From Straminergon stramineum (lineage: Eukaryota > Streptophyta > Bryopsida > Hypnales > Calliergonaceae): a DNA stretch of 64,000 nucleotides. The stretch covers positions 14,203,001-14,267,000 of the forward strand of contig OY987265.1 of assembly GCA_963920665.1 (NCBI GenBank), read 5' to 3'. Position numbers and translations under genes: made by a program. Positions 48,783 through 62,425 of this stretch are shown one piece after another; the first letter of the stretch is position 1; each line of letters opens with the position of its first letter. Below the pieces are notes generated by a model. That model was given only the letters and a program-made list of their open reading frames with translations, had not been told where the DNA came from and searched no databases.

Positions 48783-50280
48783 AATTCTTGTGTCAACTTG
48801 CACTACCCTTTGGATTTGAAAGAACAGATTCATATAATGTCTCTCTTTTAAGTATTCATATACTTCAAAATTTACCATAACTAATTGAAACAATAGATTT
48901 TCACAACAAACTTTGGACATGTAGAAGTACAAATAACATACTAATATAAAATTATTTTAAAAACAATTTAGAACTATTTTTTAAGAGTTTAATCAAATTT
49001 ATTAGTGAACTTTTTTGGAGACAAGAGAAAAGTTTTCAAGAATTTTTAGTAAGTGAAATGAGAATTCTTTGGAAAGAATATCACAAATTGTAAAATTTAT
49101 TGAGTTCAATATTACCAACTAAAAGAAAAATCCAAATGGTTACATTAATTTTTTATGAATCACTTCAAAAATCATATAGAAATATTTTAGTGGAGTTTAA
49201 TGGAATTTTTCTCTAATATATATTTTAGTGGAATTTTCCAATTTTCTATATTTTTTTATTTATGTACTAAATGATATTATAACATAAATATTTTGAGTCA
49301 TATTTTAAGCCAATAACTTTTCATTCTACTTGATAAAGAATCTTCAAGAAAAAAGAATTGTATTAAATGTTATATATTCTACTAATGAATTTGATGAAAT
49401 TTTAAAAAAAAAATCAAAATCAAAATTAAAAATTTTGAAAGTTTGTTTTATGCAAGTGTGTTATTTTGAAAGTTTATTTTATGCATGTTACTTGTACTAC
49501 AACATGTCCAAATTTGATTGAAATCTCTAATTCCTCAATTTGCTATGGCAATTTTTTAAGTGTACAATACATTTTGAGGGCCATTATAATCCTCAAACAT
49601 CATAATTTTTGAAAATATATTCAAAAGGTAGTTAAGGGATTTGGTTCACAAGAAACCTATGTTTTTTTAGGATGTCTAGAATTAAACATGTGGACGTTGT
49701 GGATGATGTCTATGGATATTAGCATACATATTAAAAAAATTGCATCAAAATTGACAAGGTAAAAGCATCCAAAGTAAGGCCTTGAGGTTAAGTGTTTTTG
49801 AATTAATCATGTCACAAAAACATGGTTTTTGAGGGTGTTGAAATCTTGCCATGTATCTACTACCTTAGTGCCATGATGGCAAGTAGAGCTACATGGTAAT
49901 CTTTTTCATCTAGTTTGTCTGTAAAATGACACTTGAAATGGTGACAAAAAAAACTAAAGATTAATTGGCATGCCTAGCCAACACACTTTTATTTTGTTTG
50001 AGAATTTTCAAATTTTTTTGAGACATCGACTTAGACGTCTAGACATTTTCTTTGACATCAACCGAACATTGTTTCAAACATCTTAATGTTGTATTTCAGA
50101 ATTTGTAGTTTGGACACAATTCTTAGTTTACATATCCCACATGATGATTTTACTTCATACAACCCCACTTGTATGAAAAGTTTTTTTTTCATCCATAGTG
50201 TACATCCTTCCATTTACCTTTTTTTGCAAAGCATGCCACATAGCTATCCTACCCTTGTGTTTTTCTCAATTGGTTAGTGT
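48783..50280. other. AT-rich intergenic DNA, nothing recognised
   Basis: No supported gene. Short AT-driven frames only. Confidence 0.4.
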
Positions 50281-50857
50281 TTAACCCCTAAAGGACCAAG
50301 TGTCCCTTCAATGTACGCAAGAAATCTTGGGTAGGCTCCTATGAAGTCATTTTTAGTCAGATGTTCATAAAATTTGGATATAATGTGTAACTATGTATCT
50401 CCTTCATGAGAATCTAATTTTTTTTATTGGGTGCCTAGATCAAAAATTATGATGCCCTAAACTTTGCAGGCTAATCGGGTAGCTTCGGGTAGCATGTGCA
50501 AAACTCTTCCTAAGATTTTGAAATTTGGCGGCAGTATAGTGTATATGATACAAGATGCAAATGTAAAAAAAGATCATTTTTTAGTGTAAGAATCTCATGC
50601 TAGAAGGAGTTAAGGTTTGTAGGCCATGTTGGGCAAGGTTGAAAAAAAATTCCACTTAACTTCAAATGTTATAATCTTTCAATGCGTGCGGTCAAAGTTT
50701 CTAAATTTTTTTCTACGTGTTCCCAAAGAAGTCTAGTTCAAATTTGTACAGTTGAATTTTGAAAAAAACACTTTTTTCATTTTTTTCTTGCTGCCCTAAA
50801 AAGTGGCAGTTTTTGACAATTTCTGCCCAAAATGTGCCTCTGTCTTTAAGGGGTTAA
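50281..50857. mobile_element. TTAA-flanked inverted-repeat element, 569 bp
   Basis: TTAA at 50281-50284 and 50854-50857. The ends are CCCCTAAAGGACCAAGTG and, read inward from the right, CCCCTTAAAGACAGAGGCAC. There is no coding frame. It belongs to the same end family as 41683-41913. PiggyBac-like by target site and ends, but without a transposase the assignment is by signature only. Confidence 0.65.
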
Positions 50858-53800
50858 CTGTAGTCCATAAGAACTTTTATAGACTTATCCATAGTCAAAA
50901 TGGATTTGTTTGCCATTGTGGCAATACAATATTTTTTCTGATGTTCCAAAAAACATCATTGTATTTGTGTTAATGTCAAATAAAACATTAATGTCAATGA
51001 TAACATTAATTTGTTTTAACAATAATGTGACATTGTTCTTTGCATCATCTACAAAAACTTGCCTTTCTGGGCCATCCACCCTATGACATCTTAATATTTT
51101 GTAAAACATACATGTTTCTAGCAAATATAAAAAATGTATTTCTTCTAGTGGTTAATGGGATACTATTTTTGAAGAGACTATGCAAGATAAACAAAGCCAA
51201 TTTGGTAACCATAATTGACACATAAAGCATTTTTTAAATGATGCACTTTTCCAAGCATGTCTCAAGTATTCATTTCTATTATGATTTTAAGTTTGGGAGT
51301 TCCAAGTCATATCAAATATATGATATGCCTCAATGGAATCATACCTATATATTTGTATTTGTAAAGAATATAGTTGGCATGGTTGGCAATTTTTTTAATA
51401 TCTTGCCTCCTACTAGCCTTTTTGAAATGTGATGCTTGGTATTTTTGAGGGGATAGGATTAACAAGAATGTAAGTCAAGCATTTATGGTAGAGGTAAGTT
51501 TGGCACAAGTTGAAGTGATCTTGGTCACCAATTGTTTTTTCCATGGTAGTAGTAAAATAATTTGTATAAAATCTAAAGACATCTTGCTACCATTGGAGAA
51601 TAATTTTTTTACAGACTAAGTGTCTTTAGAAATAAAAGAGTAAATTCAGGAAAACTTGTCAATGATCACCTTAATTGAAAGGACGTAAGTATGTTATTTC
51701 ATTTTTTCAATCATATGTTTTTTATATGAATTAGAAAAGATATAAAATATATTTAGTAATATAGCTTAAGGTTTCATTTTAAATTAGTTTCACTTCTTCA
51801 AAAGTATCTTAATTTCTCCCATTATATGCATAATGATTATAAGAATACAAAATGATCTTAAATTATGAAGAGGTGATAATTAGAAAAAATTAAGTTTGAT
51901 AACAACTTTTGAAAAATCTCTAATTATATAAGAGTTATGGTCATAGTTCTTTGCTTCAATTTTTACCTTAATTTTGTCAATGAAGACTTGTAAATTATCA
52001 GATGATACAAGTATTGGTCTTTTGACGATAGGTCCAAGTATAATTTTGTCCTTACAATGCAATTCCATGCAAATTGTCATCCATAAAAAGCAAACAAACA
52101 AACACAAAAGACCACTAATGGTCTCCAATATAACTAGTACATTGTGTGAAAGTAATCCAAAATATAGTTGGTTGTTGATATTAAATTTTCCGCCCTAAAT
52201 TTATGAGTAAAAAAATCTAATGAGCTAATAAGAGTAATCGAGTATAGAAAAACTCAAAAAATATCTTTAAGAAGATTTTACATTTGTTAACAATGTTAAG
52301 GACAAAATCACAACTAACTATATCAAAGATCTAATTTTGAAAATTCTACATATGTTAAATACTTAAAAGTGATGAATATTGCTACTTAGACTCCAAAGAC
52401 TTTTTTTTGAGTAGAAAAGTACTAGACAATTGAGTGTAATGGATGTTGCTATTATATTATTTAAGCTTGATGGACATTAATACAAGTCACTTCTAAAGAA
52501 CCAATGCCTTTTAAACACTAGAATGTTGAATTTGATGGGAATTGTTAGTTCTTGCTTTCAATATATATTATTACTATGTCTTGAAGTTTCCTCAAAAAAA
52601 ACTAGGAAGCATTAAGAAATCATTGGAATTACTAAGAAGCTTCAAAAAGCCACACGTCTAGTTTAGAAGAGTCACTTCAAGATTTTAAATATCCACACAA
52701 ATATTATAGGAATCCTTGATAATACTACATAGATATACCTATCATTCAAAGAAGGTGTGACTTCTACAATGTCCAACAAAAGAAAAGAGAAGTTATCTAA
52801 GTTGATGAAGACTAAATGTTGATGATAAAAGGGTAATTCGATTAAATAAAACAATTAGAAATCAACCAAGAAAAGCATTGCATTATTTTATATAATAAGG
52901 TTAATTGAAAATTTTGAAGTGGAAATTAATTGATTTACAACTCAATTTCAACTATGTTAAATTTGCTTTCAATATAATTAGTTCATTTTTTTTTTAATTG
53001 ACTTGCCTTCAATACAACTATAATTTTAATATATTAGTATACAATATACAACAAGCAAGGGAAGGTTTGTAAGGAGTGCATGGAGAGGAAATGGTTTTGG
53101 AAGGCAGAAAAAAAAATTTCTTCACTTTTTTTTATTAATAAAAAATTAACAAGGAGAAAGAATTGTTACAAACTTTTGCAAATGACAGCTAAATTTTGAA
53201 GAAGAAATTGTATGAAATTCTAGTAAGTCTTTCCAAATATATTCACTTAGAAAAATGGATTGTGTGAATCTAGGATTTTGTCTCTTATGTATGGGCAATT
53301 CTTAGAGAAATTACACCATATAAACTTAAGTCCTTTGAGTATCATCTACCCTGTTATATATTTATGCTAAGTATAATTTATAGATTTAAAGAATAAAATG
53401 CACTCTTAAGTACTTCTCATGTAGGTTCTTATTTTTGTGCCAATTACCTCTCTGAGAATCAATTGAATGTATTTAGAATTCAAAAAATACAAATATTTCT
53501 ATTTGAAGGATGCAAATTTTTTACTTGCAAGTTATACTTTGTGCACCCATAATTTCTAGAGTTATAAATTTAGTGGTCATTTCATTTTAATATTTTGCAC
53601 ATACAAGACATAAAAGCCTTTTTGTAAATGTTTTGAGGTTTAAACATTCAATTTGAGGAATAGGACCAACATCTTTTTTGACATGATTATCTTACGAATG
53701 ATTGAATTAATTTAAATTTGAGTTTCATCAAAGATTCTTCAACTCAATCTAGCTCAAATGCTCATTTTAATGTTATTAATAACTAAATAGCCATATAGAA

Positions 53801-56463
53801 TTGAAGCTATTACATTGGCATATATTCAAATCATAAAATTATATTATTAGATTTGAATTCATAAGCTCTTATACTGACATATGATCAAATCATGATAATT
53901 GGTATAACATTAGAATTGAATTCATTAATACAACAAAGGGCTTCTAGAGAATGTAATGTAAGTCTCAACAAAATTGTATCAACTTTAATTATAAATACTT
54001 CCTTTCAAAGTAGTTTTTCCAAAAAATTTAGTAATTCTTTTTATTCTTTCAACATAATGACATGTTTTTGGAAAGTAAAATATTCACATAGCCGTAAACA
54101 CATTAAAATGAAAGTATTTGAAGTTGCAACCCAATGTCATGCCCAATGTCCTATAACTTCAAGGTAGTGGTATAATAGAATACATAGTCACTCATGTGTC
54201 TAAATACTCCATCTTATTGATTTTTTGTGAATGAAATGTATAGGGGCAATTACATGTAAATTTCTTTGAATACTAGAAAATACTTGTAAGAAACTCCCCA
54301 ACTCATTAGTAGACAATCGAGAGCTTCGAGAGCCCGTTTCAGGGTTGTCCCCTGCATTGTTCCTTGTGTTGGTAGAAATTGGGAACCAACCTATAATGGG
54401 TTGAATTTTTGAATTTTAGGGAATTTAAAAAAAAAATCGCCAAAATTTCTAAAAATTACTAATAAACTTAAAATTGAATTACAAAAAATAAAAAAATAAA
54501 AATTTGATGTGGCAATGACTATGCCACGTAATATTGCTGATGTGGCGAGTTCCCTTATCTTGGGAGCTCAAAATAACATGTGGCCTCTTTATGCCCTCAA
54601 ATTTCATCTAATGATGTTCATGAATAATCTAGTGGAATTAATGAACAAGTTTGACAAAGGATATTAGATAATTTACAATATAGAATACATATATACTAAA
54701 TCCATATTTATTTTATATATACATCTTTATTTGTATATACATGGATGTTTAGCTAGAAGTATGTGTACCCATATCCGCAAGGTACAATATATATACTTAG
54801 ATAATGAACGGTGTTTATAGATGCCAAATGTGAGGTAGAACCCAATTAAAATTTATAGATTTCTAAGATCTCTAGACTTTTAGGAAGGATTGGTTTGTCA
54901 ACTTTGATTGTATTACCATAGCCAAAACTTCAACTACACAACAAACAAACAAACAAGTATTAGTACATTACAAGAAATATTAGCACATTGTTGTATTAAC
55001 TTTCATTTTGAATAGCAAACACAGTTGTATGGATATGTCAACTTTATAATTTTTTTGGATAAGGCTCTTAAATACTTTTTCAACATGAAATCTATCAATT
55101 AATAGTGCTGTCAACTTTGCAAAATCTTATTTCAACAAGGTGTATATATCTTACATGTTTATACATGTGATGACAAATAATCTTTCTGCCAATAATGAAG
55201 GTTGCCAGTATGAAAATTTGGGGATGATCTATTCAATGGCTAGGATTTCTTATCAATTTATTGCTTCAAATTCCATGAGTCTAGAAATAATTTTCTATAT
55301 AGGTATTAAAAAATTTATATTCATAAACGTCTCAATTCTATAGACATATCATAAACATATAACTTAACCTAGAAAATCAATATATTAACATTGGTACAAC
55401 CAAATCCAAACTTCTTGATATGCAAGGTAAATACACATGTAGATTTTGTAAACTTAGGCACCTTCCTTTTGGATATAGTGTTTGACAATTATGCACTAAA
55501 TAATGTGACACATTCATTACTCTAAAGTAAAATCACTTTATTGAAGCCACTTGAGTACTTTTGCTACTTCAATAGCCAAGGTATAGTTTTGACTATGACT
55601 TCTTTGAATAAATGAAGCAATGAATCTTTTTGGGATTGTCATATTGATCCCAATAGGATTACATTCTTAAGTAAGATAACCATCATATATTCACTTTCTA
55701 TTATTTGGGAAGTTATTGATGTGGACTTTAGGGGAATTGACTTCAAAAATTGATAGCAAGTTCATACTTTTGCCAAAAACATAGAATTGTATTTCCTATC
55801 ACTTTGAATAATGTTTCTCCATGAGCACAGTTCTTATTGCTACTATCTCAATTATCCAATGGATCATTTTCAAGAATTATTGCCACAATAATATGCCATT
55901 TTTAAATTGTAGTAGGATGCAGTCTTATCATAGTATCATGAACATACCGGTAGTTAGCCAAAAGTGATCAAATTCAAGGATACATATCCATTTAAAGATA
56001 TTTAGCTTCTTAGATTGAAGGAACTCATTGTCAACATTAGGTTGATGTAGTTAGGCGACAACCATGTCAAATAATTAAAAAAAACTCATTTTAAAATTAT
56101 TTATTTTATGTATAAATTTTTAGTAATTTTTAATTTTTTAATATTTTTAAAATTTTGGCCTATAGTAACATGTTTCTAGGATGGAAAACCAACTTGAAAT
56201 AGTCTTCTAGTGTAGCTAAATCCCTTATAATAGATAATTACATTCTTTGTAACAAAATGAGTTCCCCCAAAGTCATCTATCATACACTTTTATTCCTTGC
56301 ATGATTATTTCAATATCAAAGAGAGGATCTAGTATGGTCGGAGGCCCCTTCTCTAAGGCCTCTTGAGTTGTGAGGACCTCAATGTCAAGGGAAGGATGGG
56401 AGTCAAAGCTTTGAGGGATGAGGCCCTTACAACCGAAGAGGCTTGACCGCCTCTACATTAAGT
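50858..56463. other. Long AT-rich intergenic stretch
   Basis: 5.6 kb with no supported gene. It contains long A and T runs, and short open stretches (for example 50885-51124 minus and 53892-54167 plus) without recognisable domains. It probably consists of decayed transposon remains. Confidence 0.4.
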
Positions 56464-56705
56464 ACACTAAATAGTGAAATTAGGTTGCCTTACTCCAAGA
56501 AAGTTACTTTACTTTACAAGCCATCAAAGTCAAGAAATAATTCTACATATATTTCCACTTGTACACACAAAGGTTTATGAGTCCCAATTACAACAAATGA
56601 ATACCTAATTCAAAGGTAGTGCATTCTTGTAGAATGCTAGTAAATATTTATGATGACAGATGGCAAGAAATTAGTGTGGGACAACCTAATTTCACTATTT
56701 AGTGT
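56464..56705. repeat. 24-bp perfect inverted repeat bracketing 194 bp
   Basis: ACACTAAATAGTGAAATTAG plus GTTG at 56464-56487 is the exact reverse complement of 56682-56705. It may be the ends of a ~240-bp miniature element. No target duplication is evident. Confidence 0.6.
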
Positions 56706-56819
56706 AGAAGCCCGGGCCCAATTTTGTGTCGAGCATTTTTGGATAAGATGCCATGCCATGATAAATTTCCAATAGGGCAATTCCGGCATATAACTTAATC
56801 TTACGAATTTTTCTACACG

Positions 56820-57793
56820 CAACTGGCCCGGCCAGTGAGTTTACAGTGGCACTCGGAGGGTATCAATCTCTCTCCACCGGAATACTAGCCGGGCTCCAAG
56901 CGTCCGGCCCGGAGAATTGAATATTCTTCGCCGCACTGCAGTCCGTCGCCGGCGGATAAGGTCGTGATGGAATTGTGCATTGATTCGGCGTCCATGCCCC
57001 CGTGCCCATGCAATATCATCTTTGTCAGCAATGCTCATCTCTTAAGATGACTTTGCCAAGTAGAGATTCAATACAACTTAAGTTAGAAGTCCCCATCTCC
57101 CGAAGCTGACAACGATTTGTCTGCTCTATGATCTCTGCAATGCAAAACAACTAGCTTCAACCCTTAGATTTCCATCGATCGCCACTAGTTTCAATCCGTC
57201 TTCTGAGGGTCAAACTCTAATAGTCCGCGAGCGTCGCCGTAGATGATGCGCCGTCGTACTAGCTGAACCCCACGGCTCAAATTTCACAGAACCAGAATCA
57301 TTTGAAGCCTTTGCTGGGAGGACGATTATGATACTCCTGAGTGTCGCAATTTCGAAGTGAACGACGACAGCCCTGAGCTGAGGGACACAGACAGGAACTT
57401 GAGTGGCGACTGTGGAGAGTGGAGAGAGGGATGGATGAAAGAAAATGGAGGGCGCTCATCCACGCGGTCATGGGTCGATGTGGTCATGGGTAGGTGATGT
57501 GTCCACCTGCCTGCGTGCCATGAGGGCATGAGGGCATGAAGGGCGTCTCTCTTCGTTATATGGTCTTTTGCAGTCGGAATCTTTGTGCTTCGCCATAGCC
57601 GATCTCGCCGAGGGTCCAATTGCTGCAGCGGGGTGTTTGTCAATTGGGTAATTTTCTTTTGATGGTTTCTCGTTGCGGGGTATAGTTGGAGGCCGTGGGT
57701 GGTTTATGTGATAGGCTGGCTGATTTGTGGAATTGAGGCAACTTGGAGTTTTTTGCGTTTTCCTTTTTGTGTTGTGTTTTTGAAGTTTCGTAC
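56820..57793 (+). promoter_or_regulatory. Upstream region and probable 5' leader of the bifunctional nuclease gene
   Basis: GC content rises sharply from about 56820. Minus-strand open stretches here (56841-57038 and 57326-57643) look like by-products of the composition. No clear TATA box was seen. The leader just before the ATG is TTTTGAAGTTTCGTAC. Confidence 0.35.
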
Positions 57794-58792
57794 ATGGAGA
57801 CTCTGCGAGCGTTGCATCATGGGGTGGGACTGAAGGCGGGCTGTGTGGCAGCGTCCCGATCTGGGGTGGTGGCTTGCAATTCGGCGCAGCTTGGGGTGGC
57901 CAGGGTAGCCGTGCGAGGGCTTGGGGGGAATTTGTGGAAGGGGATCGGGGAGGAGAAGGGGGTGAAGAGGCGGGGGAGGAGCAAGGGAGCGGTTTATGCG
58001 GCGTACGAGAGCTCGAGCGGTGGCAACAACCATGTGGAAGGGGGTGGTAACGGTACGAGTGAGTATCTGGAAACGCAGGTTATGGATGCGGTGAGCATGG
58101 TTCCGTTTCACGGCAAGCTGCTTATGACGCTTGGGAACGGGAAGGAGATGGAGGTGGATCATATCAACCCTGCCAAGGGCCGCTTGCTGTACAAGTCCAG
58201 CACGCCGACGATCTTCTTGAAGGTCACGGATGGATCGAACCTCATGCTACCGATTGTGGTGGGCGAAGCGGCTGTGAATATGCTCATGAGAGCCTTGCAC
58301 GATGATGAGCATGTCGGGCGGCCGAACTACTATGTTTTAATGCGTGACATGGTGGAGACTTTGCATTATGAGCCGCGGATGGTGAGGATTACTGACAGAG
58401 TTGTGGATACATACTACGCCAGAATCTATGTGGGGAAGCCAGGGGAGGACGAACTTGTTAGTGTGGATGCGAGGCCATCAGATGCGATCAACCTTGCTGT
58501 GCGTTGCAAGATTCCGATATTCGTGAACAGTAGCATCATCAAGGCGGATGCTGTGCGTCCCGTCACGGAAGTGGAGCTTACCAGGAGGGTGGAGCTAAGT
58601 ATTCCTAGAAAAAGAAGTCCATTCCTTGGTGAGTCTTTCTCGTATGAGCCGGATGTTTTCCAAGATGAGATGGCGATGGTGGTTTGCATGCTTGTTGCCG
58701 CTAAGCAGGAGCGCTACGCCGATGCTTGCCGATGGCGGGACGAACTGGCAAGGCTTCGTGCAGATTTCAAGGGAAAACTGCGGCGGCTCTGA
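57794..58792 (+). CDS. Bifunctional nuclease family protein (BFN/DUF151 domain plus UVR motif), 332 residues
   Basis: The ATG at 57794 is preferred over an in-frame TTG 51 bp upstream. The first ~80 residues are rich in Ala, Gly, Arg and Ser with few acids, like a plastid transit peptide. Residues ~95-255 form the BFN (DUF151) domain. Visible hallmarks are LPIVVGEAAVNMLMRAL, the YYARIYVG strand, and VDARPSDAINLAVRCKIPIFV, with the conserved DARPSDA(I/L)xLA loop. Residues ~295-325 (AMVVCMLVAAKQERYADACRWRDEL) form a UVR motif. The same two-domain layout is found in Arabidopsis BBD1/BBD2, nucleases acting on RNA and single-stranded DNA and linked to defence responses. Length is close to theirs. 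The frame is intact in a single exon, with GC content well above its surroundings. Being intronless, it could be a retrocopy that stayed intact. Confidence 0.93.
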   Translation: METLRALHHGVGLKAGCVAASRSGVVACNSAQLGVARVAVRGLGGNLWKGIGEEKGVKRRGRSKGAVYAAYESSSGGNNHVEGGGNGTSEYLETQVMDAVSMVPFHGKLLMTLGNGKEMEVDHINPAKGRLLYKSSTPTIFLKVTDGSNLMLPIVVGEAAVNMLMRALHDDEHVGRPNYYVLMRDMVETLHYEPRMVRITDRVVDTYYARIYVGKPGEDELVSVDARPSDAINLAVRCKIPIFVNSSIIKADAVRPVTEVELTRRVELSIPRKRSPFLGESFSYEPDVFQDEMAMVVCMLVAAKQERYADACRWRDELARLRADFKGKLRRL

Positions 58793-60200
58793 AGAATTTC
58801 CAGGAGTAAGATCTGGGGAGGGAAATTCCTGACATATTTCGGTCTTTCCGTATCCACATCCTCTTTAATGTATAAAATAGGTCTTTCCATGTGCGGAATC
58901 TGGGATTTTTGTGTGAATAGTGTGATACGAAATGCATCGAAAAAACCTAAGAAAGTCTCTTGTAATATACGTCCACTTCCTGGATTGGAAAGAGCTGCAT
59001 GAAATGCAGTTCGAACTTACACATGGTAGGATAGTCATGATTCATCCGTCATGAGCTTGGAGCACAATCTTCCAATGAATCTATGATGCTGCTCTAATTG
59101 CGGCTTTTGCATATTTTAGGGAGGATAACACTGTTGTTCCCAGCCATTTACTCCTGTAAATTTTTGGAAGCAATACTGCGGTTGTATTACGAAACGTTTC
59201 CACGTGCTGTGTGCTGTGCATTGTAATTTAGTGATATAATGGTAGGCGCTGTGTTCAGATGAAGATTTTGTCTCTGTTCAGGCTATATGCCACGGGAGGT
59301 GTTGCATTTCCAATTTTGCTATCAATTGCCTCTCGACACTTTGTTATAACGGCGTATTCCGAACAGGTCGAAACGCATTCCTACCTCCGTAAACAGGTTC
59401 GCTTGTGGACGTGTATTACAAGATGTGTTCTATCTTTGATGTGAGCTAATAGTCTGATGCTCATTCATTTGCTATGCATCTATTTGTGAAGCCAACAGCT
59501 AGAGTGGTATGCGGAAACAATCTTGAACCGTACATTACATTGTTTTGTCTCTCAATGTTCTCCAGTATCTTGGAACACCTCGTGTTTCTGCCTAAGGTTC
59601 CCGTTCAGCTTCCAAGTTGCAACCTTAAAACCCTGCTACTCAGGGTATTTGGTGATTTTCCTAGTTCTTTATCTGTTCTGAGACTGTTGGGTGACTGGTT
59701 TATGATATGGATGGATCGAACACGTAGGTTTCATTTGCTAAGTTGGTAAGTAGTAGTCAGTTTTGTAGCCTGGGATGGTTCTCCGACTGTATACACTCGG
59801 ATTATCGTGCTGATTAGGTCACACGCATGCAGTGGATCAGGATGACTCTTATCAGCTGTGAAGGGCCAAGTACTCTTAGATTTCCGGAACTCAGAAATAC
59901 CGGTAGTGTAGCTGGTTAACTTACACCGTGAGTAGTGACTCAACCTATGTGGGTAACAGATGAAGCTCGAGTATATTCACGAAGATTCCTTGATTCAGTC
60001 TACCCTCGCAGTTTTGAATTGTAGGATATCTGCAACATGGGATTTGTGTTCTAGCATCGTGGGACTCCTACCTGCACTCGTCAGCTTTAGGATTTATCCA
60101 GGGCTGTTCCTTGGGCGCACTTCGAGCATTACCACCCTTCCCCTCCAAACCTGACTTCAATTTGGCTTTAGCGTGCCATCTGGGACTTGAATCGCTATCA
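58793..60200 (+). other. 3' UTR and downstream flank of the bifunctional nuclease gene
   Basis: GC content falls gradually. TTGTAATATACG near 58960 and TAATGTATAAAATAGG near 58866 are plausible 3'-end signals. Several short frames (for example 59259-59444 and 59474-59749 plus) show no recognisable domain. Confidence 0.4.
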
Positions 60201-60489
60201 CACAGGCACCCAAAATTTGTCACAAGTTATTAAGAGCAATTAAGGTAACAACACCTAAATGTGTAAAAATAAGGGCTGTTTGAGTACTAGTTTGTAATAC
60301 TACTTTGGTAGTACCTGAAAGGGATTATAGATCTTTGTAGAGTACAATTTTTTACTACCTTTAATTAAACTATGAATTTTCATAGTGTTGAATAGATGTA
60401 TGCAAAATTTTTATGTTTAGAGAGTGTTCATTTTAGGCAAGAATGTAGATGGGATGGTTTTGCAAACAACACACATTATTTGGGTGGTG

Positions 60490-60665
60490 TTATCATGATC
60501 CTAAAATGACAGGTTGGTCTTTTGCTCCGAAATAATTTATAGCATTCAAACTACTTCTGAGACCTTCCCAATGCAAGACCTTCCCTTTTTGTATAATATT
60601 CCAAGGATGAACATCTACACTTTTGTTATAAATTGAAGGTTTCCAAAGGGTCCTTTCAAGGTTAA
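60490..60665. mobile_element. Diverged relative of the 223-bp TTAA element
   Basis: GACCTTCCCTTTTTGTATAA, TTCCAAGGATGAACATCTAC and GGGTCCTTTCAAGGTTAA follow the interior and right end of 41683-41913 in the same order. The left border is eroded (TTATC... near 60490). Confidence 0.5.
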
Positions 60666-62425
60666 TGGAAGTTGAAAAGAGCTTTGAGGCAATCAATGGG
60701 ACTTGAAGCTTTTTGCACTTCAAGGTTGATGTTTGTCAGATCATAGTGTCATGCCATATGTAGTTTTTGTATACTTTCAACTTTGAAAATTCATAGAATA
60801 TTATCCAAGTGTTGGAAAATTATGAAACAACTTTGGATTGGGTTTTTCTTAATGTCACCAATGATGTCATTAATAAAAATAAATTGTATTTGACCTTAGA
60901 GATTGTGGGATTAGAAAAGTAGTGTTTTGAAAAATTCTTATTGTAAATAAAGGTCATCTTTGATCCACCAAACTTGAAGTCCATGTTTGCACCTTGTATT
61001 TGAGATTCGTTTCTTTCCGAGTCTTGTTCTTCTCCAAGTTCTATTCTCCTTTTCTAATGCTATTGCTAATGTTTTTGTTTTGGTAGCAATGTTTCTTCTA
61101 ATATGCAGTGAATTTCTAAAATAAAATCATATAATAAAATCACGAAGAAAGAAATTTCATTCCATTCAAAGTAGAAGTGAAACAATAAATTAATAATATC
61201 ATTAATTCAAAGTATGAGTAAACTTCTAAAGTAAAAGTATAAGAATCTATGACTACAGTCTCAACCATAGTTTCTAGATTATTCTATGTTTTCAAAGCCA
61301 AACATTCAAATGAAAGAATTTTGTAAGAAAAAAAGAAATTTTAAGAATCTAAACATTAAACATAAAGTTTCTTGTAAAACACTACTGTTGAATATTCAGG
61401 ACCTTCAAAATGAAATCTTCAATTTCAAAAAAATGCATAGGGATCTTGAAGTATAGTTTCTAGTATAATTTGTATTATTCAAATGAATAACAAGTTTGTT
61501 GAAATGATTGGGAATTTGTTTCCTAAATTTTTTCCCAAAGAAATAAAATGACTTTAAAGAATATTTAAAATATTTGAATACTCTTTTTCAAAACAAATTC
61601 TTCTTTTTCAATGAGATGGTTAATCTAATCATACATAGTATTTAAAACTTTTGGTCTTCTACGCCTTTAGATTGACTTTATAATTCAAAATTATTCTTAG
61701 TGATAGATGAGCTAATGTGGAATGTCATGAGCAAGTAAAAATTAGAGGATGAAGAATTGTACTCATTCATTCATTTTTTAAGACTTTGTTGAGTGTGCTT
61801 GAAGTAGAAAGAGGTGGAAATTTGTCAAATATTGTATAACTCATTATTCTATAGAAAAAGATCTTTATCCATGGGTTTATGTTTTTTTCATTTATTTGGG
61901 CAATTGCTAACTGCATGGTCTAGATTTAAACTCCACCCATAAAAATGATCATTTTTATATTTTGACACCAATTGATAAAATGAAGCTAATCAAGTCAAGT
62001 TTCTATTCTACTTTTAAAATTCCCCAAATGGATGATTTTTTGCAATTTGAACTCTAATCCTATTAACACGGTCCATTAATTATTTGATTTAAAGAACGAC
62101 ATAAAAATTTGTTTACAAAATAACATTCTTTATTATAATATTTCTGCATGTGGTAAGAAAGTAGATTTTTTAATCTAAAATTTTATTAAATAAAAAACAA
62201 TTTCACTTTAATTATCTTCACAAAATCATAGTAAGTAAGTAAGTTCAATTCATCACCAAAAAAATTTGAAAATCAATTCCAATGATGACCTTTAAAGTGG
62301 AGATAATTATGGATATTTTTTCTACATTGATGAATAGAAGGTCTACATTTTTTATTTGAAGCTAGAGGAGACAATTGTAAGAATGGAATTCCGGGGGTTC
62401 ATTAGACTACTATTTTTGCATCACT
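60666..62425. other. AT-rich intergenic DNA, nothing recognised
   Basis: No supported gene, RNA or structured repeat. Confidence 0.4.

Noticed and set aside
57743..57793. Upstream TTG start for the bifunctional nuclease
   Set aside because: The initiator in plant nuclear genes is ATG, and the ATG at 57794 gives a sensible transit peptide.
57704..58162. A 152-codon minus-strand frame over the nuclease N-terminus
   Set aside because: Antisense shadow of a GC-rich coding exon, with no recognisable content.
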